Assembly: GCF_008919445.1 (NCBI RefSeq)
Contig: NZ_VSLG01000009.1
Coordinates: 62,001-126,000, forward strand
Length of the DNA stretch: 64,000 nt
DNA from: Serinicoccus kebangsaanensis
Lineage (GTDB): Bacteria > Actinomycetota > Actinomycetes > Actinomycetales > Dermatophilaceae
Direction of reading: 5' to 3'
Every line of letters starts with the position of its first letter. Position 1 is the stretch's first letter. Positions 8,633 through 16,433 of this stretch are shown in pieces. Position numbers and translations under genes: made by a program. The notes beneath the pieces are model-generated. The model searched no databases and was not told the origin of the DNA. It saw only the letters and a list, made by a program, of their open reading frames with translations.

Positions 8633-8662
8633 GAAACTATACCGTCTGGACGGTTTAGTTTC
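8633..8662. promoter_or_regulatory. TetR operator in the divergent efflux promoter
   Basis: Inverted repeat with arms AAACTATACCGTC (8634-8646) and GACGGTTTAGTTT (8649-8661), 12 of 13 positions matching around a 2-bp centre. It covers the TATAGT -10 box of the transporter and lies 7 bp from the TAGGAT -10 box of the regulator, so one bound dimer pair could silence both. Binding by the adjacent TetR is inferred. Confidence 0.75.
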
Positions 8663-8681
8663 AACCGCTAGGATGGGGCCC

Positions 8682-9212
8682 ATGGCCAAGGGTGAACAGA
8701 CGCGGTCCCGCCTGCTCGACGCCTTCGAGGACCTCGTCATCGAGCACGGGGAGCGAGCGGGGACGCTGGCCGCCACGGCCGACGAGGCGGGCGTCTCCAA
8801 GGGCGGGCTGCTCTACCACTTCGGGTCCAAGGACGCCCTCGTGCAAGGGCTGGCCGAGCGGCTCGAGGTCTTCGCGGCGGAGGAGGAGCGGCGGCTGTCT
8901 TCCCTGCCCGACGTCCTGGAGGTCTTCCTGCGCGAGTCGGTCGCGGCCAACCAACCCTTCGACCGGACCTACCTCGCGCTGCTCAAGCTCGGGCAGCTGG
9001 ACGAGCACCATGCGGCACGGGAGGCACTGGCCCGGCTCGACGACCACTTCCTCGCCGCCCTGACCCAGGCGCTCGGCGACCCCGACCTGGCGCTGCTCGT
9101 GCTCCGGGTGAGCGACGGCATCTACGTGCGCACCGCGCTGGGTGGCAGCGACGCGCTGCCCGCCGACTCCGTCGACCGGCTCCTGGCCCTGCTCGCCACC
9201 CTGCCGCGCTAG
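8682..9212 (+). CDS. TetR-family regulator of the efflux transporter
   Basis: 176-aa repressor. The N-terminal helix-turn-helix spans about residues 8-52 (TLAATADEAGVSKGGLLYHFGSKDALV), and the C-terminal domain has the all-helical form of TetR ligand domains. The ATG at 8682 is chosen because TAGGAT (8669-8674) lies exactly 7 bases before it, as in other apparently leaderless genes here. The partner gene and the operator between them indicate local control of the DHA2 pump. Confidence 0.88.
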   Translation: MAKGEQTRSRLLDAFEDLVIEHGERAGTLAATADEAGVSKGGLLYHFGSKDALVQGLAERLEVFAAEEERRLSSLPDVLEVFLRESVAANQPFDRTYLALLKLGQLDEHHAAREALARLDDHFLAALTQALGDPDLALLVLRVSDGIYVRTALGGSDALPADSVDRLLALLATLPR

Positions 9213-9248
9213 CCGGGGAGCGCGCCCGTCCGACCGGTCAACGACATC

Positions 9249-9277
9249 TTGTCGGAAGTCCCGCGCAGGTCTACTCT
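9249..9277 (+). promoter_or_regulatory. Promoter of the secreted-protein gene
   Basis: TTGTCG and TACTCT separated by 17 bp, about 60 bases before the start codon, so this transcript should have a leader, unlike its neighbours. Confidence 0.5.
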
Positions 9278-9336
9278 GAGAAGCGCAGTGCGCCGGTGGG
9301 CGACGCACCCGGATGTGCGTGAAGGCAGGGATCACC

Positions 9337-10086
9337 ATGCGTGCCATGATCCGTTCGATCGTCGCGATGGCCATCGTCCTCGGCGGGCTGGTCCTGGGGC
9401 CACCGGTCTCCGCCGCACCGCCACGCGTGCAGGTGAACATCGCCGGGGTGGCCGACCTCGGCTTCATGGACTTCGTGGACGTCCCCGTCAGCTACCGGTG
9501 CGACCCGGGAGTCCTCGACGCCCAGATCACCTGGACCTGGGCCCAGGGCGAGGACACCTGGACCGAGACCTTCGGCTCGCTGACCTGCGACGGGACGCTG
9601 CAGCGCACCGCCTACCCCATGTACGACCGGTCGCCCGGCTGGAGCACCGCCACCGCCACGCTGACCGGGCACCGCGCGGGCGGGACGGCGGTCGAGGTCA
9701 CCAGGACCCAGCAGGTGTGGCTGCGGCCCGCGGTCAAGGTGCGTCCGATCTGGCCGGTCGTCCTCCAGGGTGACGGCAGCCTCCGGGTGACCCTCGAGCT
9801 GCGCTGCCGGACCGTGTGGGATCCCGCCAGCGTGACGGTCGACGCCAGCCAGGGCAGCACCACCTCCCAGTTCCACGTGGACTACCTCAACTCCCCGGTC
9901 GACCCCGGCTTCGTGTGCGACGGCTCCCCGCACCGTGTCCCCTTCACGGTCCCGGCGCCGGAGGTGGGTCACTTCACGTCCGGGCGGGTGGGGCTCGAGG
10001 TCGAGTTCGGTGCCGACTGGAACGAGCACGGTGGGCCCTACGACTACGCACGATGGGCCGGCGACGTGAAGGTGGTCCGGCGCTGA
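9337..10086 (+). CDS. Secreted protein of unknown function
   Basis: 249-aa protein with a clear Sec signal peptide: Arg near the start, a hydrophobic core (IVAMAIVLGGLVLG) and a probable cleavage after VSA near residue 25. The mature part contains four cysteines (in YRCDPG, LTCDG, LRCRT and FVCDG), which could form two disulfides, and many aromatic beta-strand-like stretches, suggesting two immunoglobulin-like domains of about 110 residues. I do not recognise the family. It stands alone between the TetR gene and an MFS gene. Confidence 0.7.
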   Translation: MRAMIRSIVAMAIVLGGLVLGPPVSAAPPRVQVNIAGVADLGFMDFVDVPVSYRCDPGVLDAQITWTWAQGEDTWTETFGSLTCDGTLQRTAYPMYDRSPGWSTATATLTGHRAGGTAVEVTRTQQVWLRPAVKVRPIWPVVLQGDGSLRVTLELRCRTVWDPASVTVDASQGSTTSQFHVDYLNSPVDPGFVCDGSPHRVPFTVPAPEVGHFTSGRVGLEVEFGADWNEHGGPYDYARWAGDVKVVRR

Positions 10087-10143
10087 GCTGCCGACGCCCG
10101 TCGCCGCGGTAGCGGCGGCGCCCTGGGCATACCATCGGTGCCC

Positions 10144-11481
10144 ATGGCCAGCACCGTGACCGACCAGAGGCTGCCCACGCGACCGGAGCGGATGGGGCGG
10201 CTGCCCTACACCCGCCAGCACACCCGGGTCCTGCTGGGCTCGGGCGCGGGGTGGGCGCTGGACGCGATGGACGTCGGCCTGATCTCGTTCGTCGGTCTGG
10301 CCATCGCCACCCAGTGGGAGCTCACGCCCACGGAGCAGTCCTGGCTGCTGTCGATCGGGTTCGTGGGCATGGCACTCGGGGCGACCTTCGGCGGGATGCT
10401 GGCCGACCGCTACGGCCGGCGCACCGTCTTCGCCCTGACCCTGCTCGTCTACGGCCTGGCGACCGGTGCCTCGGCGCTGGTCAACGGTCTGGCCGTGCTC
10501 CTCGTGCTCCGCTTCCTCGTGGGCATCGGGCTGGGTGCCGAGCTGCCCGTCGCCTCGACCCTGGTGAGCGAGCTGTCGCCCACCAGGATCCGCGGCCGCC
10601 TGGTGGTGATCCTGGAGTCCTTCTGGGCGGTGGGCTGGATCCTCGCCGCCCTCATCGGCTACTTCGTCGTGCCGACCTCGGACGCCGGCTGGCGCTGGGC
10701 CTTCGCCGTGGGGCTGATCCCGGCGGTGTATGCCGTCGTCATCCGGTGGGGGATGCCCGAGTCGCCGCTGTTCCTGGAGCGTCGCGGCCGGGAGGACGAG
10801 GCGGAGCAGGTGGTGCGGTCGTTCGAGGAGTCCGCCGGGCTGCCGCACGAGCAGAGCCGGCCGTTGCCGGCCGCCCCGGCAAAGACCCCCGGTGCGCTGT
10901 GGTCCGCGGCCTATCGCGTCCGCACCGCCGGCATCTGGCTGGTGTGGTTCTGCGTCAACTTCTCCTACTACGGCGCCTTCATCTGGCTGCCCACCCTGCT
11001 CTACGCCCAGGGCTTCGACCTGGTGCGCTCGTTCGGGTACACGCTGGTCATCACGCTCGCGCAGCTCCCGGGGTATGCCGTCGCCGCCGTGCTGGTGGAG
11101 GTCTGGGGCCGCCGGGCGACGCTGGCGACCTTCCTCCTCGGGTCCGCGGTGTCCGCCGTCTTCTTCGGGATCTCGGGGGAGGTGTGGCAGATCATCGCGG
11201 CCGGCTGCGCCATGTCGTTCTTCAACCTCGGTGCCTGGGGTGCGCTGTATGCCGTCACCCCGGAGATCTACCCCACGAGCGTGCGCGCCAGCGGAGCCGG
11301 GGCGGCGGCGGGCTTCGGGCGGATCGCCTCGATCGCGGCGCCGCTGCTGGTGCCGGCGATCCTGGCCGCCTGGGGCAACGCGGTCCTGTTCGTCATCTTC
11401 GGGGCGGCCTTCGTCGTCGGGGCGCTCGCGGCATACCTGCTGCTGCCCGAGCAGACGGGTGACGCCCTGGAGATGTCCTGA
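10144..11481 (+). CDS. MFS metabolite transporter (sugar/acid symporter-like)
   Basis: 445-aa, 12-helix transporter with the major facilitator motifs: DAMDVGLISF in helix 1, GGMLADRYGRRTVF in loop 2-3, RFLVGIGLGAELPVASTLVSE in helix 4-5 and PEIYPTSVRASG before helix 11. These match the metabolite:H+ symporter group, which imports organic acids or sugars, rather than drug exporters. The substrate is unknown. ATG 10144 follows TACCAT by 8 bases, so the message may be leaderless; a GTG at 10138 is an alternative. It lies upstream of rocD with an ARG box between them. Confidence 0.85.
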   Translation: MASTVTDQRLPTRPERMGRLPYTRQHTRVLLGSGAGWALDAMDVGLISFVGLAIATQWELTPTEQSWLLSIGFVGMALGATFGGMLADRYGRRTVFALTLLVYGLATGASALVNGLAVLLVLRFLVGIGLGAELPVASTLVSELSPTRIRGRLVVILESFWAVGWILAALIGYFVVPTSDAGWRWAFAVGLIPAVYAVVIRWGMPESPLFLERRGREDEAEQVVRSFEESAGLPHEQSRPLPAAPAKTPGALWSAAYRVRTAGIWLVWFCVNFSYYGAFIWLPTLLYAQGFDLVRSFGYTLVITLAQLPGYAVAAVLVEVWGRRATLATFLLGSAVSAVFFGISGEVWQIIAAGCAMSFFNLGAWGALYAVTPEIYPTSVRASGAGAAAGFGRIASIAAPLLVPAILAAWGNAVLFVIFGAAFVVGALAAYLLLPEQTGDALEMS

Positions 11482-11490
11482 CCACCCCCG

Positions 11491-11508
11491 TTGCATAGGT
11501 ATGCTGAA
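11491..11508. promoter_or_regulatory. ARG box upstream of rocD
   Basis: TTGCATAGGTATGCTGAA resembles the ArgR site at argG (35212-35227): both read TTGCATA, 2 bp, TATGC, then 7 bp, then CGCAT. It lies about 90-105 bases before the presumed leaderless rocD start, too far upstream to block polymerase. A position like this is more in keeping with activation, as known for ArgR-type control of ornithine catabolism in other bacteria. Confidence 0.65.
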
Positions 11509-11594
11509 GGACGCATGGCTACACAGCGTCGTGTGGTCATGTTTGGCCGACCGGGCGCACGCCACCCGACCTCCCCACCCCTAGGATGACCCGC

Positions 11595-12815
11595 ATGACT
11601 GAGCTGTCCACGAACCAGGCCTACATCGACCTCGAGGACAAGGTCGCCGCCCACAACTACAGCCCGCTGCCGGTCGTCGTCGAGCACGCCGACGGCATCC
11701 ACGTGACGGACGTCGAGGGCAACACCTACATCGACGCGCTCTCGGGCTACTCGGCCCTCAACTTCGGGCACCGTCACCCCGGGCTGGTCCAGGCGGCCAA
11801 GGACCAGCTGGACCGGTCCACGCTCACCTCGCGCGCGTTCCACAACGACCAGCTCGGGCCCTTCTGCGAGGCCCTGGCCCAGCTCGTCGGCAAGGACATG
11901 ATCCTGCCGATGAACACCGGGGCCGAGGCGGTCGAGACGGCGCTGAAGATCGCCCGGAAGTGGGCATACCAGGTCAAGGGCGTGCCGGAGGGCCAGGCCG
12001 AGATCGTCGTCATGGACGGCAACTTCCACGGCCGCACGACCACGATCATCTCCTTCTCCGACGACCCCGAGGCGCACGACCACTACGGTCCCTACACGCC
12101 CGGCTTCGTCTCGGTGCCCTACGGCGACCTCGCCGCGATCGAGGCCGCGATCACCGACAGCACCGCCGCCGTGCTGGTCGAGCCGATCCAGGGCGAGCAG
12201 GGCGTGATGATCCCCAAGGAGGGGTTCCTGCCCGGTCTGCGCGAGCTGTGCACGAGCAAGAACGTGCTGATGATCGCCGACGAGATCCAGTCCGGCCTGG
12301 GTCGCACCGGCACCTCCCTCGCCTGCGAGTACGAGGGCGTCGAGGCCGACATGTACACCCTCGGCAAGGCCCTGGGGGGCGGCATCGTCCCGGTCTCCGC
12401 GGTCGCCGCGGATGCCGAGGTCATGAATGTCATCACCCCGGGCACGCACGGCTCGACCTTCGGCGGCAACCCGCTCGCCGCCGCGGTCGGCAAGGCGGTC
12501 GTGGACATGCTCGCGACCGGCGAGCACCAGGCGCACGCCAAGGAGCTGGAGACCGTCTTCGCCGACGAGCTCGGCCGGCTGGTCGGCAGCGGCGCGGAGG
12601 CGGTCCGGGTGCGCGGCCTGTGGGCCGGCATCGACATCGACCCGAGCCTGATGACCGGCAAGGAGGCGTGCAAGGCGCTGGCGAAGAAGGGTGTGCTGGC
12701 CAAGGACACGCACGGCTCCACCATCCGGCTGGCCCCGCCGCTCACGATCACCGAGGACGAGCTGCGGCAGGTGACCGACGCGCTCGCCGCGGTGCTGGCC
12801 GAGGCACGCGGCTGA
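11595..12815 (+). CDS. rocD: Ornithine aminotransferase
   Basis: 406-aa PLP-dependent class III aminotransferase that converts ornithine and 2-oxoglutarate to glutamate semialdehyde and glutamate, linking arginine breakdown with proline and glutamate. Ornithine-transaminase features are the opening YSPLPVVVEHADG, NTGAEAVETALK (107-118), DGNFHGRTTT, IADEIQSGLGRTG, and the PLP lysine K258 in YTLGKALGGG. Acetylornithine aminotransferases lack this N-terminal form. TAGGAT lies 7 bases before the ATG at 11595, so the message is probably leaderless, and an ARG box lies further upstream. The following gene overlaps its stop. Confidence 0.94.
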   Translation: MTELSTNQAYIDLEDKVAAHNYSPLPVVVEHADGIHVTDVEGNTYIDALSGYSALNFGHRHPGLVQAAKDQLDRSTLTSRAFHNDQLGPFCEALAQLVGKDMILPMNTGAEAVETALKIARKWAYQVKGVPEGQAEIVVMDGNFHGRTTTIISFSDDPEAHDHYGPYTPGFVSVPYGDLAAIEAAITDSTAAVLVEPIQGEQGVMIPKEGFLPGLRELCTSKNVLMIADEIQSGLGRTGTSLACEYEGVEADMYTLGKALGGGIVPVSAVAADAEVMNVITPGTHGSTFGGNPLAAAVGKAVVDMLATGEHQAHAKELETVFADELGRLVGSGAEAVRVRGLWAGIDIDPSLMTGKEACKALAKKGVLAKDTHGSTIRLAPPLTITEDELRQVTDALAAVLAEARG

Positions 12816-13663
12816 GCGCGACCCTCCTGGGGGCCGGTGCGGGCGCCGTCGCGCTGCTCGGACTGGTCCTCCCCGGCCTGCTTCTCACGTATGCCGGGCA
12901 CCGGCTCCGGCGCGGACGTCGCGACGCGGACACGCGGGGCGCGGCGGTGGGTGGCCTGGTGACGCTGGCCGTGCCGGTCGTCGGGCTGGCCCTGCTCAGC
13001 TCCGGCACCGGCCCGGTGCCCCGAGCCGTCGCGGTGGGCCTGCTGCTGCTGGCGGCGTGGCCGGGTCTGGTCATGCTGGGACTGCTGGTGCTCCGCCGCT
13101 GGCTGACCCGCGGCCGGGCCGCGGCGGGATCGGGCGCCGTCATCGTGCTGGGCACCCCGGTGCCCGACGGCGAGGTGGGGGAGGAGCTCGCCGCACGGCT
13201 GCGCGGCGGGCTCGCGGCGCTCGCCGCTCTTCCGGTGCCGACCGCCGCGGCCGCCGCGCTCGTGCTCACCGGCGGCCGGGGTGGCAAGGGGCGACCCGCG
13301 GAGGCGGTCGCGATGGAGTCCTGGGTCCGGAGGGAGGACCCGACCGCGCCGGTGGTGCTCGAGGACCGCGCGACCACGACCGAGGAGAACCTGCTGCTCT
13401 CGACCGCGCTGCTCGAGCAGCGCGGGGCGGCCCCGCCCTACGCGGTGGTGACCAGCGCCTACCACGCCGCGCGGACCCGCCTGCTCGTCGCCCGCCACCG
13501 GTTGCCGTTGCGCGTCGTGGGCGTGGTGGTGCCGATGGAGTTCGCGCCCGGCGCCTACCTGCGCGAGCTGCTCATCGTGCTCAAGCAGTGGCGCCGGCCG
13601 CACGCCGCCGCTGCCCTGGTGATCCTCCTGAGCGCGGTGCTCGCCGGGCTCGCCGTCCGCTGA
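12812..13663 (+). CDS. YdcF-like (DUF218) membrane protein
   Basis: About 283 aa. Two or three N-terminal membrane helices, a DUF218 domain from about residue 108 (AVIVLGTPVPDGEVGEELAARL, RATTTEENLLLSTALL, VVTSAYHAARTRLLVARHRL), and a C-terminal hydrophobic helix. DUF218 proteins include SanA- and ElyC-type envelope factors; the exact role is unknown. The start is odd: no ATG, GTG or TTG occurs in frame near the N-terminus. CTG at 12812 overlaps the rocD stop as CTGA, in the style of the ATGA and GTGA couplings elsewhere, and is used here as the best guess. Confidence 0.75.
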   Translation: MSATLLGAGAGAVALLGLVLPGLLLTYAGHRLRRGRRDADTRGAAVGGLVTLAVPVVGLALLSSGTGPVPRAVAVGLLLLAAWPGLVMLGLLVLRRWLTRGRAAAGSGAVIVLGTPVPDGEVGEELAARLRGGLAALAALPVPTAAAAALVLTGGRGGKGRPAEAVAMESWVRREDPTAPVVLEDRATTTEENLLLSTALLEQRGAAPPYAVVTSAYHAARTRLLVARHRLPLRVVGVVVPMEFAPGAYLRELLIVLKQWRRPHAAAALVILLSAVLAGLAVR

Positions 13664-13681
13664 GCGGGCGCGCACCTCCTG

Positions 13682-13741
13682 GTGCGGAACGGTGTGTCAC
13701 ATCCGTCGCCAGGGCGACCGATGTGACACACCGTTCCTGCA
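13682..13741. repeat. Long palindrome sharing its core with 7005-7056
   Basis: Arms GGAACGGTGTGTCACATC (13686-13703) and its exact complement (13720-13737) flank a centre with GTCGCC AG GGCGAC. One opposed C-C pair separates core and arms, and pairing continues outwards with a bulge. It lies between the YdcF-like gene and the DinB gene, both on the plus strand, so it is not simply a convergent-gene terminator. Confidence 0.85.
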
Positions 13742-13784
13742 CATCCGACCTCCCGCTTCGGCCCCGTTGTGCTGTGCTGCTGCC

Positions 13785-14360
13785 ATGGACGCGTTGACGA
13801 CGGCTCTGACGGATCAGCTGGACCGGCACTGGCGTGGGCAGGCCCGACCTCGCCTCGAGGGGCTCACCGACGAGGAGTACCTCTGGGAGCCGGTGGCCGG
13901 CGCATGGAGCGTGCGGCCGCGGGAGTCGGTCTCCCCTCCCACGGCGGACGCCCGGGTCGGAGGAGGCGTGTGGTTGCTGGACGACTACGACCCTGCGCAC
14001 GCCGAGCCGGACCCGGCGCCGGTGACCACGATCGCGTGGCGGTTGGCTCATCTGACCGTGCAGGTCCTGGGCTCGCGCGCCGCAGCCCTGTTCGACGGCC
14101 CCGCCTGCTCGGAGGAGACGTGGAGGTATGCCGGGAGCGCCGCGGAGGCGCTGGACCAGCTGGACACCGCGTATGCCGCTTGGACCGACGGCGTGCGGGG
14201 TCTGGACGAGCCGGCCCTCCGCCGACCGACCGGCTCGCCCGACGGGCCGTGGGCGGAGCGGTCGATGCTGACCCTGGTGCTGCACGTCAACCGCGAGGTC
14301 ATCCATCACCTGTCCGAGGTGGCGCTGCTCCGCGACCTGCGGGTGGACCGGGCGCACTGA
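13785..14360 (+). CDS. DinB-family protein
   Basis: 191-aa four-helix-bundle protein of the DinB/YfiT-like group, which are metal-binding proteins often linked to thiol-dependent chemistry or stress. Helix 2 contains AWRLAHLTVQVLG and the last helix LHVNREVIHHLSEVALLRDL, which place histidines where the family's metal triad lies. The start fits the family's usual beginning (LTTALTDQLDRHW). A second, 5'-truncated copy of this gene lies 3.5 kb away (17405-17884), on the other side of a GntR, ABC and WYL cassette. Confidence 0.78.
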   Translation: MDALTTALTDQLDRHWRGQARPRLEGLTDEEYLWEPVAGAWSVRPRESVSPPTADARVGGGVWLLDDYDPAHAEPDPAPVTTIAWRLAHLTVQVLGSRAAALFDGPACSEETWRYAGSAAEALDQLDTAYAAWTDGVRGLDEPALRRPTGSPDGPWAERSMLTLVLHVNREVIHHLSEVALLRDLRVDRAH

Positions 14361-14383
14361 GACGCGCTCCCTTGCCATGTGCC

Positions 14384-14415
14384 TTAGTTGTGTGGTTCAC
14401 TACTTGAGTAACTAA
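14384..14415. promoter_or_regulatory. Possible GntR operator and promoter
   Basis: TTAGTT at 14384-14389 and AACTAA at 14410-14415 form an inverted repeat in an unusually AT-rich patch just before the GntR start and its Shine-Dalgarno sequence. YtrA-type regulators usually bind such sites in front of their own operon. Binding is inferred. Confidence 0.45.
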
Positions 14416-14434
14416 CCAACGAGGAGGTGCGAGC

Positions 14435-14815
14435 GTGATCGAGGACGGGCGGCCGATCTTCGTGCAGATCGCGGAGGGCATCGAGGCCTCGATCATCGAC
14501 GGGAGCCTGTCCGAGGAGGAGCGCGCTCCGTCGACCAACGAGCTCGCGGCCTTCCACCGGATCAACCCGGCCACGGCGGCCAAGGGCATCAACGCGCTGG
14601 TCGACGACGGGGTGCTCTACAAGCGTCGCGGCGTCGGGATGTTCGTCGCCGACGGAGCCCGCGCCGCACTGCTGGCCCGGCGACGCCAGGCCTTCGCCGC
14701 CGCCTACGTCGATCCGCTCCTCGCCGAGGCGCGACGTCTGGGGCTCGGTCCCGACGACGTGGCCGGCCTCATCTCCGAGCGCACCGCAGGGACCACACGG
14801 AAGGAGCCGAGCTGA
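14435..14815 (+). CDS. GntR-family regulator, YtrA type
   Basis: 126-aa protein with a winged helix-turn-helix at about residues 8-72 (PIFVQIAEGIEASIIDG, PSTNELAAFHRINPATAAKGINALVDDGVLYKRRGVGMFV) and a short helical tail instead of a large ligand domain. This is the YtrA subgroup, which nearly always controls a downstream ABC transporter. GAGGAGG precedes the GTG start at 14435. The stop overlaps the next ATG as TGATG, so regulator and transporter are coupled. Confidence 0.88.
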   Translation: MIEDGRPIFVQIAEGIEASIIDGSLSEEERAPSTNELAAFHRINPATAAKGINALVDDGVLYKRRGVGMFVADGARAALLARRRQAFAAAYVDPLLAEARRLGLGPDDVAGLISERTAGTTRKEPS

Positions 14816-15720
14816 TGAGTTCGGTCATCGAGGTGCAGAACCTCACCAAGAGATACCGGGAGACGACCGCGCTGGACGACGTGTCCTTCACGATCGAGAA
14901 GGACACGATCTACGGCCTGCTCGGGCGCAACGGCGCGGGCAAGACCACGGCGATGTCCATCCTGACCGCCCAGAACTTCGCCACCTCCGGCCAGGTCCGG
15001 GTCTTCGGCGCGACGCCCTTCGAGAACCCGTCCGTCCTCTCCCGGATGTGCTTCGTCAGGGAGAGCCAGAAGTACCCGGACGACGCCACCGGGCGGCACG
15101 CCCTCCGGATGGCCAGACTCTTCTTCCCCCGCTGGGACGACGACTTCGCGACCCAGCTCATCGAGGAGTTCGCGCTGCCGGTGGACCGCCGGATCAAGAA
15201 GCTCTCCCGCGGCCAGCTCTCGGCCGTCGGCGTCATCATCGGGCTGGCGTCCCGGGCCGAGATCACCTTCTTCGACGAGCCCTACCTCGGCCTGGACGCG
15301 GTGGCGCGGCAGCTGTTCTACGACCGGCTGCTGCAGGACTACGCCGACCACCCCCGGACCGTCGTGCTCTCCAGCCACCTCATCGACGAGGTCGCGCCGC
15401 TGCTGGAGCGGGTCCTGGTCATCGAGCAAGGGCAGATCCTGCTCGACGAGGACACCGACGCGCTGCGCGGCCGGGCCGCCGCCGTCGTCGGTGACTCGGC
15501 AGCGGTGGAGGGCTTCGTCGCCGGGCGTGAGGTGATTTACACCGAGAGCCTGGGGCGGGTGACCTCGGCCACCGTCCTGGGCGGGCTCTCCGAGCAGGAC
15601 CGGCAGCGGCTCGTCGCGGCCGACCTCGACGTCGCCCCCGTGTCCCTGCAGCAGCTGGTCGTCCGCCTCACCCGACGGGCCGCCGAGTCCGCCCCGAAGC
15701 ACAAGGAGCTCGTGCCATGA
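14815..15720 (+). CDS. ABC transporter ATP-binding protein
   Basis: 301-aa ATPase. The P-loop is GRNGAGKT (37-44) and the Walker B with catalytic Glu is ITFFDEP. The signature is LSRGQLSAVG rather than LSGGQ, a variant seen in YtrB-like ATPases. The H-loop is LSSHLIDE. It serves the permease that follows, with which it overlaps by four bases (ATGA). The GntR context matches ytr-type operons, some of which respond to cell-wall antibiotics. The substrate is unknown. Confidence 0.87.
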   Translation: MSSVIEVQNLTKRYRETTALDDVSFTIEKDTIYGLLGRNGAGKTTAMSILTAQNFATSGQVRVFGATPFENPSVLSRMCFVRESQKYPDDATGRHALRMARLFFPRWDDDFATQLIEEFALPVDRRIKKLSRGQLSAVGVIIGLASRAEITFFDEPYLGLDAVARQLFYDRLLQDYADHPRTVVLSSHLIDEVAPLLERVLVIEQGQILLDEDTDALRGRAAAVVGDSAAVEGFVAGREVIYTESLGRVTSATVLGGLSEQDRQRLVAADLDVAPVSLQQLVVRLTRRAAESAPKHKELVP

Positions 15721-16400
15721 ACCGCACCCTGTCCGTCGTCCGCCTGCAGCTGGTCAACAAGCAGACCTACCTCTGGGTGCCGCTGCTTGTGCTGGGCGGC
15801 GCCCTCCTCATCACCATGGTGATCTTCGCCCTCCTCCCCGTCGAGGGGATCGTGGGCGGAGGGGCGCAGGCCCCGATGTGGTACTTCCTCGTCGTGGGCG
15901 TGCAGTCGCTCACGCTGACCTTCCCCTTCTCCCAGGCGCTGAGCGTGACCCGTCGCGAGTTCTACCTCGGCACCATGCTCACCGCGCTGCTCGCCTCCAC
16001 CGCGTTGGCCGTGATCTACGTCCTGGGCGGGCTTTTGGAGGGCGCCACCGGCGGCTTCGGCACCGGCAGCATCTTCTTCCAGGTGCCGGGCGTCTGGGAC
16101 GAGGGCTGGGCCGGAGCGGGCCTGGTCTACCTCGTGCTGTCCTTCGCCTTCTTCCAGGTGGGCTTCTTCTGCGCCACGATCTACAAGCGCTTCGGCGCGA
16201 TGGTCCTGACCACCGGGCTGATCCTGCTCGCCCTGCTCCTCCTCGCCGGGGTCTGGCTGGTCACCCGGCTCGAGGCCTGGGGCCGGTTCTGGGGCTGGGT
16301 CGCGGAGACCGGCGTGCTCGGTCTGACGCTGTGGAGCCTGCCCCTGCTGGCCGTCCTCGCGCTGGTGTCCTACGCCTCGCTGCGCCTCGCGCTGCCGTAG
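15717..16400 (+). CDS. ABC transporter permease
   Basis: 227-aa membrane protein with six hydrophobic segments (about residues 20-42, 55-75, 90-110, 130-155, 165-187 and 200-222), coupled to the ATPase gene. It is the likely membrane half of an ABC-2-like exporter. The gene ends in a short triplicated GCCGTA or GCCGTC run and is followed by a convergent WYL regulator gene. Confidence 0.78.
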   Translation: MNRTLSVVRLQLVNKQTYLWVPLLVLGGALLITMVIFALLPVEGIVGGGAQAPMWYFLVVGVQSLTLTFPFSQALSVTRREFYLGTMLTALLASTALAVIYVLGGLLEGATGGFGTGSIFFQVPGVWDEGWAGAGLVYLVLSFAFFQVGFFCATIYKRFGAMVLTTGLILLALLLLAGVWLVTRLEAWGRFWGWVAETGVLGLTLWSLPLLAVLALVSYASLRLALP

Positions 16401-16433
16401 CCGTAGCCGTCGGCCAGTGCGACTCCGTGCCGG

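Noticed and set aside
14815-16400. Bacteriocin or lantibiotic immunity cassette
   Set aside because: There is no precursor peptide or modification gene nearby, and the GntR-ABC layout is common for general YtrA-type operons.
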